A DNA stretch of 64,000 bases, taken from assembly GCA_934293575.1 (NCBI GenBank), contig CAKQYU010000003.1:203407-267406 (forward strand), read 5' to 3'. This DNA is from an uncultured Lachnospiraceae bacterium. GTDB lineage: Bacteria > Bacillota > Clostridia > Lachnospirales > Lachnospiraceae. Position 1 is the first letter of the stretch, and each line of letters begins with the position of its first letter. Under the pieces are notes generated by a model. That model searched no databases. It was given only the letters and a program-made list of their open reading frames with translations, and was not told the DNA's origin. This document shows, in pieces, positions 45,974-54,860 of the stretch. The position numbers and the translations under genes are program-made.

Positions 45974-45976
45974 GTT

Positions 45977-46219
45977 TTATTCTGAAACCTCTGTCGTCTC
46001 CTCTTCCTGTGTTGTGGCTTCTTCCTGCGTTGTTACCTGTGTACTTGTTTCCAACCGTGGCAGATTAAAACCTTCGTTCTCCGTCCCCGTATGTGTCCGG
46101 TAATACTCCCTGTCTGTTTTGGTATATTCAATATCATCGCATCCACCAAGGAAGATTGCAAAAATCACGCACAATAAAAATGCGCATATCTTTCTTCTGT
46201 TTTTTGTGTATTTTTTCAT
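45977..46219 (-). CDS. Small lipoprotein, function unknown
   Basis: 80 residues. MKKYTKNRRKICAFLL is a lipoprotein signal sequence; the lipobox is LGGC, giving a mature protein of about 53 residues anchored to the membrane outer face by Cys27. After DDIEYTKTDREYYR, the rest is an unstructured Thr/Glu-rich tail (TTQEEATTQEEETTEVSE). No domain is recognised. It starts 7 bases after the lipid kinase gene and so shares its transcript. Ribosome site is weak (TAGGTAATGT). Confidence 0.75.
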   Translation of the reverse strand: MKKYTKNRRKICAFLLCVIFAIFLGGCDDIEYTKTDREYYRTHTGTENEGFNLPRLETSTQVTTQEEATTQEEETTEVSE

Positions 46220-46226
46220 ACATTAC

Positions 46227-47111
46227 CTACTTTCGAATCAGATTCAATGCCTTTTTACAGTTGATAATGGAAGCATAGGTTACATTTCCACCGAATTCAC
46301 CGTCAAAAGTCCAGGCAATCGGCTCTAAGCTTTCAATTACAATTTTTCCGGCTTTGAATTGATACATATATTCCGGATTAATTTCTCCCATAAAATACGC
46401 GGTGGCAGTTGCCTGCAAATCAATCGGATTGGTCGGATATTTAACAAACAATGCCTCAAACAATCCATCATCAAACTCTGCCAGCTTTGCATTCGGAGTC
46501 GGAAATCCTCCAATCTGGGATGCATTGGTTATCATGCCAATGATAAAATCATCTTCTATCACATTTCCGTCATACGTTATCTTCATATGATACGGACTTA
46601 AACTTGGCAGTTTTTTAACCGCTTCCAACACATACGCCGCATGACCAATATTGTTTTTAATCTCCTGAGGCGTCGTATAAGTCACTTCCGTAAATGCACC
46701 AAATGCAGCCACATAACTGAAATAATCTCCATTAAAAGTTCCGATATCCGTTGGTCTCGGCTCATATTTGATGATACGTTTTGCTGCACGAATCGGATCT
46801 CTTGGAATACCCAGACTGCATGCAAAATCATTCGTTGTTCCGCATGGAATATAACCAACCGGTGTATCACAGCCACAGCGCATACAACCGGAAGCCACTT
46901 CATCCATCGTTCCGTCTCCGCCGGCACATACAATCAAATCATAAAGCCAGCCTTCTTCTTCTACAATTCTTGTGGCATCACCCTTTGACTGTGTCGGATA
47001 TACCCGCACACTGTAATCCGCTTTTACAAATAAATCTACAATTTCAAATAATCTCGACCGGATTGCTTTCCTTCCTGCGGAAGGATTGATGATAAATAAA
47101 AGTGTCTTCAT
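46227..47111 (-). CDS. Diacylglycerol kinase-family lipid kinase
   Basis: 294 residues. ATG at 47109-47111 (MKTLLFIINPSAGRK) follows GGAGAGAT; a longer in-frame start is less likely. INPSAGRK and the nucleotide loop CAGGDGTMDEVASG are those of the DgkB/YegS family, followed by VGYIPCGTTNDFACSLGIP and, near the end, IAWTFDGEFGG. The cytosolic enzyme phosphorylates diacylglycerol or another lipid alcohol at the membrane; DgkB recycles diacylglycerol left from lipoteichoic acid synthesis. The exact lipid is not set by sequence. Promoter just upstream. Confidence 0.9.
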   Translation of the reverse strand: MKTLLFIINPSAGRKAIRSRLFEIVDLFVKADYSVRVYPTQSKGDATRIVEEEGWLYDLIVCAGGDGTMDEVASGCMRCGCDTPVGYIPCGTTNDFACSLGIPRDPIRAAKRIIKYEPRPTDIGTFNGDYFSYVAAFGAFTEVTYTTPQEIKNNIGHAAYVLEAVKKLPSLSPYHMKITYDGNVIEDDFIIGMITNASQIGGFPTPNAKLAEFDDGLFEALFVKYPTNPIDLQATATAYFMGEINPEYMYQFKAGKIVIESLEPIAWTFDGEFGGNVTYASIINCKKALNLIRK

Positions 47112-47149
47112 TCTGATATCTCTCCAACTACACAATATAATTAATCTTC

Positions 47150-47178
47150 ATGATAGCATAATCAATTCTGATTAACAA
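47150..47178 (-). promoter_or_regulatory. Sigma-A promoter of the lipid kinase gene
   Basis: On the minus strand, -35 TTGTTA (47173-47178), 17-bp spacer, -10 TATCAT (47150-47155). The -35 element overlaps the stop codon region of queC. No terminator is seen between the two, so read-through from queC is also possible. Confidence 0.6.
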
Positions 47179-47852
47179 TTACTTTTATATCTCTTCAGAA
47201 ACTCTTCATATCCCTGTCTTCTTAACTTACAACTTGGACAATGTCCGCAGCCATCCCCTTTAATTCCGTTATAACAGGTGAGGGTATCCTTTAATACCAG
47301 ATTAAGTCCACCCAAATCATCCGCCAATTTCCATGTATCCGCCTTATCAATCCACATCAAAGGTGTTTCAATACAAAATGTATAATCCATTGCCAGATTC
47401 AATGTTGTATTCAAAGACTTAATAAATACATCCCTGCAATCCGGATATCCGGAAAAATCACTTTGCGATACACCGGTTACCAAATCCGTAATTCCTCTTT
47501 GTTTTGCAAATACGGCGGCAAAGGTCAAAAATAACATATTTCTTCCGTCTACAACACTGTTTGGGGGGCCTTCCTTTGGCGCATTCTCATCCACCACAAT
47601 ATCGCTGCGTGTCAAAGAATTCGGTGCCAGCTGATTTAACAAAGACATATCCATCACATGCCATTCCACACCCAATCTCGATGTGATGTCTTTTGCGCAA
47701 TCAAGCTCAGCCTTATGTTTCTGACCGTAATCAAAGGAAATGGCAATTACTTCTTTATATCGTTTCTTTGCCCACAAAAGGCAGGTTGTACTGTCCTGAC
47801 CTCCGCTAAAAACAACAATCGCCGCATCCTTATTTCTTGTATTCATATTCAT
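47172..47852 (-). CDS. queC: 7-cyano-7-deazaguanine synthase
   Basis: 226 residues. Converts 7-carboxy-7-deazaguanine to preQ0 using ATP and ammonia. The ATP loop is VVFSGGQDSTTCL, and the C-terminal zinc-binding cysteines are CYNGIKGDGCGHCPSCKLRR. SQSDFSGYPDCRDVFI is another typical block. ATG at 47850-47852 follows AGGAGG; the next ATG two codons on is a possible alternative. Last gene of the queD-queE-folE-queC operon, 92 bases after folE. Normal length. Confidence 0.95.
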   Translation of the reverse strand: MNMNTRNKDAAIVVFSGGQDSTTCLLWAKKRYKEVIAISFDYGQKHKAELDCAKDITSRLGVEWHVMDMSLLNQLAPNSLTRSDIVVDENAPKEGPPNSVVDGRNMLFLTFAAVFAKQRGITDLVTGVSQSDFSGYPDCRDVFIKSLNTTLNLAMDYTFCIETPLMWIDKADTWKLADDLGGLNLVLKDTLTCYNGIKGDGCGHCPSCKLRRQGYEEFLKRYKSNC

Positions 47853-47944
47853 AACAATTCCTCCTATCATATTCCTAAATTTTTGTTTTAATTTATATTA
47901 TGTTAACCTTTTAACAAGAATTGATTTGTAAATTCAAAACGTCT

Positions 47945-48526
47945 TTACTGTTTATTTAGAATTAAAAATTTATTCTGTAACTCCATTTCATCCTTAAATC
48001 TGCCAAGAAATGTTGTTGTAATCGTCTTAGCGGACGGCTTCTTGATTCCTCTTGCCGTCATGCAGCTGTGATTTCCCTCAATATATACCGCAACATCTTT
48101 CGAACCGGTTGCCTTTGAAATAACATCTGCAATATCGGTTCCGATCCGTTCCTGTAATTGCAGACGTTTTGCAACCATATCCGCAATTCTTGCAATTTTA
48201 CTCAAACCAATTACCTTTCCGCGCGGAAGATATGCAACCGAAACCTTCATATCGTACATCAACGCCATATGATGTTCACAATAGCTAAAAATTTCAATGT
48301 TCTTCACCAATACCATATCTTCGGATGAAGAATCCGGCACATCAAAGTTTTTTGAAAACATTGCCGCAATCTCATCATTTGTATAATTCATACCTTCAAA
48401 TACTTCTGCATACATTCTGGCAACCCGGTCCGGTGTTTCCTTTAGTCCTTCTCTTTCCGGGTCATCCCCCAATGCTATCAATATTCCCTTGATATGTTCC
48501 TTAATTGCTTCCTGGTCAATTGCCAT
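47945..48526 (-). CDS. folE: GTP cyclohydrolase I
   Basis: 193 residues. Opens the ring of GTP to give dihydroneopterin triphosphate, the first step for both folate and queuosine. GLKETPDRVARMYAEVFEG, FSYCEHHMALMYD (zinc Cys and His), KVIGLSKIARIADMVAKRLQ and VYIEGNHSCMTARGIKKP (second zinc Cys) are all in place. The ATG follows AGGAGG and lies 9 bases after queE. Its place among que genes shows it supplies QueD. Confidence 0.96.
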   Translation of the reverse strand: MAIDQEAIKEHIKGILIALGDDPEREGLKETPDRVARMYAEVFEGMNYTNDEIAAMFSKNFDVPDSSSEDMVLVKNIEIFSYCEHHMALMYDMKVSVAYLPRGKVIGLSKIARIADMVAKRLQLQERIGTDIADVISKATGSKDVAVYIEGNHSCMTARGIKKPSAKTITTTFLGRFKDEMELQNKFLILNKQ

Positions 48527-48535
48527 TTTTTCCTC

Positions 48536-49225
48536 CTATACTCCCTTTTTATCCGGGTCCCAAATAAATTTATGCATCTGTAACTGGACGTTGATTCCGT
48601 TAAGCCTATGTTCCACTAAATATTCCACCATATTTGCCGGTTCAATTTCACCAAAGCAAGGGCTTAGATAAATACCGCATCCTTTAGAAATCAGCTGATA
48701 TTTTTCTACCACTTCACAGGCAGTATCCATATCCGTTCTGCTGCCCACTACAAATTTAACGGTATCCTGTGCTCTGACATAAGAATAATTATCCATATAC
48801 ATATGTTGTTCCATACCGCTGATTTTCGTTTTATAATCCAATGTAAAGGTGAGATGCCGCAGATTCAAATCCATAAATGGTTTGATATTCACACTTCCGT
48901 TGGTTTCGATTTCGATTCGATAGGCAACCGAATCCTCCTCATTTTCTTCCATTTTTTTGTCTAAAATCTGTAACAGCTTCGACATATCCGGTTGCAGTAA
49001 CGGTTCTCCACCGGTTAACGTTATATTTTTTATTCCCGCGTCCATTATTATGTCAACCAATTCTTCCGGTGAATATTCCGTATAGGATACATCCGCTTCA
49101 TTTGCCCATTTTGTATCGCAATATTCGCATTGTAAATTACAGCCGGCAAACCGGACAAACAATGCAAGCTGACCTGCCTTTTGTCCCTCTCCGTTAATAC
49201 TGATAAACTGTTCTACTACTTTCAT
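48536..49225 (-). CDS. queE: 7-carboxy-7-deazaguanine synthase
   Basis: 229 residues, radical SAM enzyme that contracts the ring of 6-carboxytetrahydropterin to 7-carboxy-7-deazaguanine. The iron-sulfur cysteines are in FAGCNLQCEYCDTKW, the normal C-x3-C-x2-C, and SINGEGQKAGQLALFVR and TGGEPLLQPD follow the family. ATG at 49223-49225 (MKVVEQF) lies one base after the queD stop codon, which explains the choice over an upstream in-frame ATG inside queD. Coupled translation is likely. Confidence 0.95.
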   Translation of the reverse strand: MKVVEQFISINGEGQKAGQLALFVRFAGCNLQCEYCDTKWANEADVSYTEYSPEELVDIIMDAGIKNITLTGGEPLLQPDMSKLLQILDKKMEENEEDSVAYRIEIETNGSVNIKPFMDLNLRHLTFTLDYKTKISGMEQHMYMDNYSYVRAQDTVKFVVGSRTDMDTACEVVEKYQLISKGCGIYLSPCFGEIEPANMVEYLVEHRLNGINVQLQMHKFIWDPDKKGV

Positions 49226-49226
49226 A

Positions 49227-49646
49227 CTATCTGCTATATCCTGCACAGTTATTTGGTGTTTCATATACCTTCACCAAAACAACCTGATATTCCTTTTCCT
49301 CCATTCTATCGTAAAAATACTTTGCCAGATTCTCTGCAGTCGGACGAAACGGCAGTTCCACAATTGCAAAATCTTCTTCCAGCAAAGCTTCTTTTGTCTT
49401 TTCCTTCAAACTGCCCTCTTCAATAATGAATTTGTGGTCAAATTCATCCGCTAATTCTTTCAAATCATTTTTCAGGGTTTTAAAATCCACAATCATTCCC
49501 CGAATCTGTCCATCCGCTTCCACCTCATCCGAAGCAACCGTTACTTCAATGGTCCAGCGGTGTCCGTGAATGTTACTGCATTTTCCCTGATATCCCTTTA
49601 AAAAATGCGCGCTGTCAAAACTTGCATTCGTTTGTAATGTATACAT
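49227..49646 (-). CDS. queD: 6-carboxytetrahydropterin synthase
   Basis: 139 residues, first gene of the queuosine precursor operon. Turns dihydroneopterin triphosphate into 6-carboxytetrahydropterin. Zinc histidines are in FDSAHFL and SNIHGHRW, with the catalytic Cys in GKCSNIHGH; the C-terminal ETPNNCAGYSR is usual. AAAAGGAG lies 6 bases before the ATG. A large inverted-repeat element starts 27 bases upstream of the start codon. A preQ1 riboswitch of known type is not seen. Confidence 0.95.
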   Translation of the reverse strand: MYTLQTNASFDSAHFLKGYQGKCSNIHGHRWTIEVTVASDEVEADGQIRGMIVDFKTLKNDLKELADEFDHKFIIEEGSLKEKTKEALLEEDFAIVELPFRPTAENLAKYFYDRMEEKEYQVVLVKVYETPNNCAGYSR

Positions 49647-49672
49647 ATCGTTCTCCTTTTTCTCTCCAATAC

Positions 49673-49891
49673 TCCGGTAATTGCGAAATACTCGGTAACC
49701 GATACGAACCTGTGCAAAATTTAATAATATATATAAGCAGGCTATTGTAGCACGCCGGTACTTAACGAGGGAAAGCGTACGCGCATCCCAAGTTTAGTAC
49801 CGCTGTGTGCGGATGAAGCGCAAGCGTGCCTGTGTTATATATATTAAATTTGCACCGATTATAAAGGCAAATGTATTTTGCAATTACCGGA
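49673..49891. repeat. 219-bp nested inverted-repeat element upstream of queD
   Basis: Outer arms are 49673-49691 and the complement of 49873-49891, 19 bp with one mismatch (TCCGGTAATTGC then G or A, AAATAC). Next inward come GTGCAAA-TTTAAT-ATATATAA arms (about 49711-49735 with about 49836-49857), then CAGG/CCTG, CACGC/GCGTG, GGTACTTAA/TTTAGTACC and GGGA/TCCC around a GCGTACGC core near 49775. No open frame of note lies inside and no clear target duplication flanks it. It may be a MITE-like mobile repeat or a structured leader RNA. A TATAAT on the minus strand lies inside its right part but lacks a good -35. Confidence 0.8.
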
Positions 49892-49921
49892 CCTACGTCA
49901 TTCAAATATTTACAAAATAAA

Positions 49922-49956
49922 AGGCACCTATATTCCAAGCCTGAATATAAGTGCCT
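49922..49956 (-). terminator. Rho-independent terminator of thrC
   Basis: A 14-bp stem with one mismatch (AGGCACTTATATTC / GAATATAGGTGCCT) and a 7-base loop, followed on the minus strand by TTTTATTTTG. It lies about 70 bases after the thrC stop codon. Confidence 0.85.
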
Positions 49957-50027
49957 AAATTTCCTGTCACTTTTCAGCCCTAGTTTTATTTATAGACAGG
50001 ATGGTACTAATGAACTGTCTTATTATT

Positions 50028-51515
50028 TTATAATCCCAAAATATTTCTTACGGTTGCTTCCATTTCACTCTTATCACATACCGTATCGTGTAAAACTTCT
50101 GCACTGCGGATATCCTCAATTGCCTGTGGAATTTTAACTCCGGACAATTTGTTCAATTCATCCACCAATTCAAAATCAGACTGTGCAGCATATTTTTCAT
50201 CAATTGCTTCCATTACACTTCTTGTAAACTTATACGGACTTGCAGTTGATGCAATCACAGTCGGTGTATGATCTCCTGTCTTTGCCACATACTTGTCATA
50301 TACGGTAGCCGCTACTGCCGTATGTGTATCCATAATATACTGATCTTCCTTGTAAACCTTCTTAATGGTTGCCGCACATTCTTCCTCTGTTGCATAACCA
50401 CCGGCAAACTCTGAAAGACGTTCTTTCATTTCTTTGGTAATCTCATACTTACCATTGGTTGTTAACGCCTTCATCAATTCACTGTTCTTTTCTGCATCAT
50501 CCCCTGCAATCTTATAAATCAGACGTTCCAGATTACTTGAAATCAGGATATCCATAGAAGGTGATGTTGTAAGAATAAAGTCGCGGTTTTTATCATAAAT
50601 ACCGGTTTCAAAGAAATCAAACAGGACTTTATTTTCATTGGATGCACAAATAAATTTTGCAATCGGAAGTCCCATTTCCTTTGCATAATAAGCAGCTAAA
50701 ATATTTCCAAAATTACCGGTTGGAACAACTACATTAATCTTATCTCCTGCTTTTATTGTTCCGTCCTTTACAAGACGTGTATATGCATATATATAATAAA
50801 CCATCTGTGGCACCAAACGGCCAATGTTGATGGAATTTGCGGAAGAAAACTGGAATCCCTTCTCATCCATTGCCTTTGCAAGTTCTTTATCATTAAACAT
50901 GTTTTTTACACCGGTCTGTGCATCATCAAAGTTACCGATGATACCAACAACAGATGTATTGGCACCCTTTTGTGTTACCATCTGTTTTTCCTGAATCGGG
51001 CTGACACCGTTCTTTGGATAAAATACAATAATTTTGGTTCCCGGAACATCAGCAAAACCAGCTAATGCAGCCTTACCGGTATCTCCGGAAGTTGCGGTTA
51101 AAATTACAATATCATTCTTAATCTGGTTCTTCTTAGCTGCTGTTACCATAAGATACGGAAGAATGGAAAGTGCCATATCCTTAAATGCAATTGTTGAACC
51201 ATGGAATAATTCCAGATAGTTTGCCCCTGCCTTCTTTACAATCGGTGCAATCACATCTGTATCAAACTTCTTATCATATGCACTGTTAATACAATGCTCT
51301 AATTCCTCTTTTGTAAAATCAGTAAGCATTCTACTCATAACTTCGTAAGCAACTTCCTGATATGTCATATCTGCCAATTTATTCAAATCCACATCCAATG
51401 CCGGAATGTGATCCGGTACAAATAAACCACCATTTTCTGCCAGACCTTTTAATATTGCCTGTGAAGCGGTTGCGGTTTCGTTGCTGTTACGTGTACTTTT
51501 GTAAGTTACTGCCAT
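50028..51515 (-). CDS. thrC: Threonine synthase
   Basis: 495 residues, PLP enzyme turning O-phosphohomoserine into threonine. MAVTYKSTRNSNETATASQA is the usual N-terminus, and HGSTIAFKDMALSILPYL holds the PLP lysine; LTATSGDTGKAALAGF and VPTGNFGNILAAYYAKEMG bind the cofactor phosphate. This is the longer class found in clostridia. ATG at 51513-51515 follows GAGGAG; a longer in-frame start overlaps that site. It has its own terminator; no clear T-box leader is seen in the 115 bases upstream. Confidence 0.95.
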   Translation of the reverse strand: MAVTYKSTRNSNETATASQAILKGLAENGGLFVPDHIPALDVDLNKLADMTYQEVAYEVMSRMLTDFTKEELEHCINSAYDKKFDTDVIAPIVKKAGANYLELFHGSTIAFKDMALSILPYLMVTAAKKNQIKNDIVILTATSGDTGKAALAGFADVPGTKIIVFYPKNGVSPIQEKQMVTQKGANTSVVGIIGNFDDAQTGVKNMFNDKELAKAMDEKGFQFSSANSINIGRLVPQMVYYIYAYTRLVKDGTIKAGDKINVVVPTGNFGNILAAYYAKEMGLPIAKFICASNENKVLFDFFETGIYDKNRDFILTTSPSMDILISSNLERLIYKIAGDDAEKNSELMKALTTNGKYEITKEMKERLSEFAGGYATEEECAATIKKVYKEDQYIMDTHTAVAATVYDKYVAKTGDHTPTVIASTASPYKFTRSVMEAIDEKYAAQSDFELVDELNKLSGVKIPQAIEDIRSAEVLHDTVCDKSEMEATVRNILGL

Positions 51516-51630
51516 CTTTCTTTCTCCTCTTCCATTCATCATTTATCTTTCATAATAAGTTACTTTGTGTACATATAAAATCTACTCTATATCTTTACCA
51601 CATAAGCCCCGGTTGTGCAAGACTTATCTC

Positions 51631-52536
51631 TTAATTTGCATAAAAGACTTCCATATTTCTTTTGCCCCAGCGGACTGCCTCCGCATGTGTATAAAAGAAC
51701 ATATCAATATGCTTGCCTTTGATTGCTCCACCGACATCCTCTGCAACATAAACCTGTCCGTTGATTACAAGTCTTGTTCCAAACGGAATTATGCTGGGAT
51801 CCACCGCAACCGTACGATTTGATGTCGGCACGGTTCCGCTTGCAGTTCGGTTCCTGCCGGAATAAACACCACAACATACACGGCAGGTACAATACGCCGT
51901 TATGTTAAAGATTCCAAGGCTTTCTCCATGCGATTCCGCCATTACCTTCGGACCGATTGCACCACCGTTGGAAGCAGTTGCTCCAAATCCGGTATTGCTG
52001 CTGTCTCCTACATCTACATAACCATCCAGGGTACTGCCGGGATTTAACATTTCCTGTGCAAGACGCTGAATCTCTTCCCGCTTGGCAGCCTCTGCAGCCG
52101 CCGCAGCCGCTTCTGCCTCCTGCGCCCGTTTCTGTGCCTTTTGATTCTCTATTTCCTGTTCCTTCTTATTTTCCTCATATGCCAGTTTGTCGGAGGCCCA
52201 TTCATCCATCGCAGTTAAATCATTCACTGCACGAACCTCCTCCAATCGTTCATTGTCATAATAGGAATCCAAATAATCCATCTGGGAAAGATTCAAATCA
52301 TCCAAATAGCCATATTTCATTGTATCATAATCTACCTTCTGCACTCTTGATAAGGTATGGGTTGTTGCAACATTTTCATTATAGTATTGATTGTCTGCCG
52401 CTGTAGCAAGACTTACCAGCTTGCCCGGTTTTTCTCCCGATTGACAGATAACCCGATACCCGACATATCCGATTGCCGCAGTACATGCCAATAACAAAAT
52501 ACTGCCGATTACAGTAGATGCTTTTATTTTCTTCAT
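51631..52536 (-). CDS. 3D-domain (putative lytic transglycosylase-like) secreted protein
   Basis: 301 residues. One N-terminal membrane helix (about 9-29), then an Ala/Glu/Lys-rich coiled-coil segment (about 115-165), then the C-terminal 3D domain, named for three aspartates: TVAVDPSIIPFGTRLVI, AEDVGGAIKG and HIDMFFYTHAEAV. This is the fold of the catalytic part of MltA and of B. subtilis YabE/YocH-type proteins. ITAYCTCRVCCG is the other conserved block. Likely a peptidoglycan-acting enzyme outside the membrane. ATG at 52534-52536 (MKKIKAST) has GGAGA at proper distance, unlike the ATG two codons earlier. Confidence 0.9.
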   Translation of the reverse strand: MKKIKASTVIGSILLLACTAAIGYVGYRVICQSGEKPGKLVSLATAADNQYYNENVATTHTLSRVQKVDYDTMKYGYLDDLNLSQMDYLDSYYDNERLEEVRAVNDLTAMDEWASDKLAYEENKKEQEIENQKAQKRAQEAEAAAAAAEAAKREEIQRLAQEMLNPGSTLDGYVDVGDSSNTGFGATASNGGAIGPKVMAESHGESLGIFNITAYCTCRVCCGVYSGRNRTASGTVPTSNRTVAVDPSIIPFGTRLVINGQVYVAEDVGGAIKGKHIDMFFYTHAEAVRWGKRNMEVFYAN

Positions 52537-52580
52537 CTGCATTCTCCGTAAAACAAAAATTATTTGACATAATTAGTTAT

Positions 52581-52609
52581 ATTATAATTTTTCTTCTAAG
52601 AAAGGTCAA
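52581..52609 (-). promoter_or_regulatory. Sigma-A promoter of the 3D-domain gene
   Basis: On the minus strand, -35 TTGACC (52604-52609), 17-bp spacer, perfect -10 TATAAT (52581-52586). The -35 element lies inside the last codons of the MATE gene. Confidence 0.8.
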
Positions 52610-53948
52610 GATTCCTTCGCACAAAACGGAAACATATTACCTGCATCACAATCGTCAACAGCCAGGATGCCGGATAAGAAACAAACAGGAAATCAAGTGA
52701 CCGGTAATGTGGAAAAATCAAATAAATCCATACAATTCTTGTTCCAACCGTACCAATTACCGATAAAATCATCGGAACCGTAGAATGTCCCATTCCTCTT
52801 AATGCACCCGGGAACAAATCCATAATTCCGCAGAGAAAATACGTTACGGTTGTATATAACATAATTTCCATACCACTTGTTACGACCTGTTCACTTGTAG
52901 TATAAATCCGCAGAATCTGATGACCAAACAGATAGGCTCCCCCGCCAAGGACAAGTGCAACCACCACTGTCAGCAACAGACATTCCTTTAAAATTTTATC
53001 CATACGTTTGTATTTTTTCACACCGTAATTCTGACTGGTAAAACTCATACAAGCCTGTGTAATGGAGTTAACGGATACATACAAAAATCCAAGTATATTA
53101 TTGGCTGCCGTATAACCTGCCATTGCAACCGAGCCAAACGAATTTACGGAAGACTGTAGCAATACGTTAGAGAAATTAATAATTGTACTTTGGATTCCCG
53201 CAGGAATACCCACCTGAAAAATCTGCCGGACATATCTTCCCCGCAATCGCAATTTTGAAAATCTAAGCTGATAGCTTCCTTTTGAGCGATGCAGACACGA
53301 AAGCACAAGAATACAGGACAAACACTGTGAAATAACCGTTGCAATCGCAACTCCGGCAACTCCCATATGAAAATGGATTACCAGATATAAATTTAACAAT
53401 GCATTTACCACTCCGGATAAAATCAGAAAATACAAAGGACGTTTGGTATCACCTACTGCCCTGAGAATTGCAGCACCATAATTATACAACATAAAAAACG
53501 GCATACCCATAAAATAAATGCGCATATAAACCGTTGCAAGATTTAATACATCCTCCGGTGTATCCATTAATTCCAATGCTGTTTTTGCCATGACAATACC
53601 AAGAATACCGATTGCAATTCCACTGATTAACGCCAGCAATATGGATGTATGAACCGTATCTGACATTTCCTTCTCCTGTCCGGTTGCATAATATCTTGCC
53701 GCTAACACATTGGCGCCCAGCGAAATTCCAATAAATAAATTAACAAATACATTAATCAAAGCCGTGGTAGAACCAACCGCAGCTAAAGCACCGTCGCCTG
53801 TATATCTTCCTACCACTATGATATCCACGGCATTAAATAATAATTGTAAAATACCGGATAACATCAACGGAACGGAAAATGTAATCAATTTATCCATGAT
53901 ACTTCCGTTGCACATATCAATTTCGTATTTATTTTTCTTTGTTTCCAT
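52596..53948 (-). CDS. MATE family efflux transporter
   Basis: 450 residues, 12 predicted membrane helices. GSIMDKLITFSVPLMLSGIL and LFNAVDIIVVGRYTGDGALA are the family start; the second half repeats the pattern (ANNILGFLYVSVNSITQACM). MATE proteins export drugs or metabolites using a sodium or proton gradient; the substrate here is unknown. Start METKKNKYEID follows GAGAGAG, a weak site. It is transcribed away from the HNH/AP2-like gene. The 87-base gap between the two starts holds the plus-strand promoter. Confidence 0.92.
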   Translation of the reverse strand: METKKNKYEIDMCNGSIMDKLITFSVPLMLSGILQLLFNAVDIIVVGRYTGDGALAAVGSTTALINVFVNLFIGISLGANVLAARYYATGQEKEMSDTVHTSILLALISGIAIGILGIVMAKTALELMDTPEDVLNLATVYMRIYFMGMPFFMLYNYGAAILRAVGDTKRPLYFLILSGVVNALLNLYLVIHFHMGVAGVAIATVISQCLSCILVLSCLHRSKGSYQLRFSKLRLRGRYVRQIFQVGIPAGIQSTIINFSNVLLQSSVNSFGSVAMAGYTAANNILGFLYVSVNSITQACMSFTSQNYGVKKYKRMDKILKECLLLTVVVALVLGGGAYLFGHQILRIYTTSEQVVTSGMEIMLYTTVTYFLCGIMDLFPGALRGMGHSTVPMILSVIGTVGTRIVWIYLIFPHYRSLDFLFVSYPASWLLTIVMQVICFRFVRRNLDLS

Positions 53949-53978
53949 ATATCATCACTCTCTCATAAAGGTTTTCGG

Positions 53979-54006
53979 TTGAATTATCACCAGATAAAAG
54001 TATAAT
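53979..54006 (+). promoter_or_regulatory. Sigma-A promoter of the HNH/AP2-like gene
   Basis: -35 TTGAAT (53979-53984), 16-bp spacer, perfect -10 TATAAT (54001-54006). The gene starts 30 bases downstream. Confidence 0.7.
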
Positions 54007-54035
54007 AATATTATGAAGATAGTCAAGGAGAAAAC

Positions 54036-54848
54036 ATGTTAGCAGGAGTTACAAAGGCAACAAAAAAGAATGGTACCGTTTATTATCGTTCTTCTTTTTC
54101 AATCAAATCAAAACATATCAGTTTAGGAAGTTTTCCTACCGAAGAGATGGCACATCAGGCATACTGCGAAGCTATCAAGATTGTCCGGGAACATCGATTT
54201 GAGATTACGGATTACTCAACGGATTTCTGTCTGGATTTTTCCAAATTTATCATACTGTTAAATTACAGAAATACCGGTATTTATTTTAAAACACCGATTT
54301 ATCTGCAAAGCGGATTTTTTTATTATTATCTAAATCCGGATAAGGCATTAATCTTTGACCGGGAGGATCTTTTTTATTATGCGACCCATAAAATTCAGAC
54401 GCGGGGCGGCTATTATTTTGTCTGTGATTACGGAAGCCAGTATAATATTCTTGCCCGATATGGCATCAAAAATTATGCCAGGAAGAATATCGATTATATC
54501 TTTGTAAATCATAATGATTTGGATTTCCGATATGAAAATATTCATGTTATCAACGAATATATGGGTGTATCCAAACTTGAAAATCCAAACCATCCCATAC
54601 AGGAATATTATGAAAGCCTTATTCATATCCGCGGCAACTACCTGATTGGAAGGTATAAGGATGCCATAACTGCCGCGATTGCCTACAACAAGGCTGTAGA
54701 CACGCTTGCAGCTCAGGGATTTCATAAGAAATATATCAAAAATTATATCAATGAACTTTCCGCTGCCGAATACAAAGAAAGATACCGGAATATTAAAATT
54801 TCATCCAAGCTTATTCATTTCCCATTTGCAAACGGGGAACACATGTGA
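54036..54848 (+). CDS. HNH/AP2-domain-like DNA-binding protein
   Basis: 270 residues. The N-terminal 50 residues resemble an AP2 DNA-binding domain: GTVYYRSSFSIKSKHISLGS followed by FPTEEMAHQAYCEAIKIV. The centre has the tail of an HNH-type fold, NHNDLDFRYENIHVI, where homing endonucleases usually have a D-N-R-x2-N-L pattern, but the paired His residues of an active HNH site are not clear. A second AP2-like unit follows (SLIHIRGNYLIGRYKDAITA, AIAYNKAVDTLAAQGFHKKY). It is either a worn homing endonuclease or a DNA-binding regulator. Start follows AAGGAGAAAAC. It points the same way as rnpB, and its stop codon abuts the rnpB -10 element. Confidence 0.75.
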   Translation: MLAGVTKATKKNGTVYYRSSFSIKSKHISLGSFPTEEMAHQAYCEAIKIVREHRFEITDYSTDFCLDFSKFIILLNYRNTGIYFKTPIYLQSGFFYYYLNPDKALIFDREDLFYYATHKIQTRGGYYFVCDYGSQYNILARYGIKNYARKNIDYIFVNHNDLDFRYENIHVINEYMGVSKLENPNHPIQEYYESLIHIRGNYLIGRYKDAITAAIAYNKAVDTLAAQGFHKKYIKNYINELSAAEYKERYRNIKISSKLIHFPFANGEHM

Positions 54849-54854
54849 TAGAAT
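54826..54854 (+). promoter_or_regulatory. Sigma-A promoter of rnpB
   Basis: -35 TTGCAA (54826-54831), 17-bp spacer, -10 TAGAAT (54849-54854). The predicted transcription start (about 54861) is the first base of the P1 stem of rnpB. The promoter overlaps the last codons of the HNH/AP2-like gene. Confidence 0.75.
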
Positions 54855-54860
54855 CACTAC

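Noticed and set aside
49647..49720. PreQ1 riboswitch in the queD leader
   Set aside because: I looked for the class I core and the A-rich tail pairing with its loop, and for class II features. AGGTTCGTA is faintly similar but no matching core follows.
49673..49891. Retron or group II intron RNA
   Set aside because: No reverse transcriptase gene lies nearby and no intron-specific domain is seen; only nested inverted repeats.
51516..51630. T-box leader before thrC
   Set aside because: The region is too short, and I saw no specifier hairpin or conserved T-box sequence.
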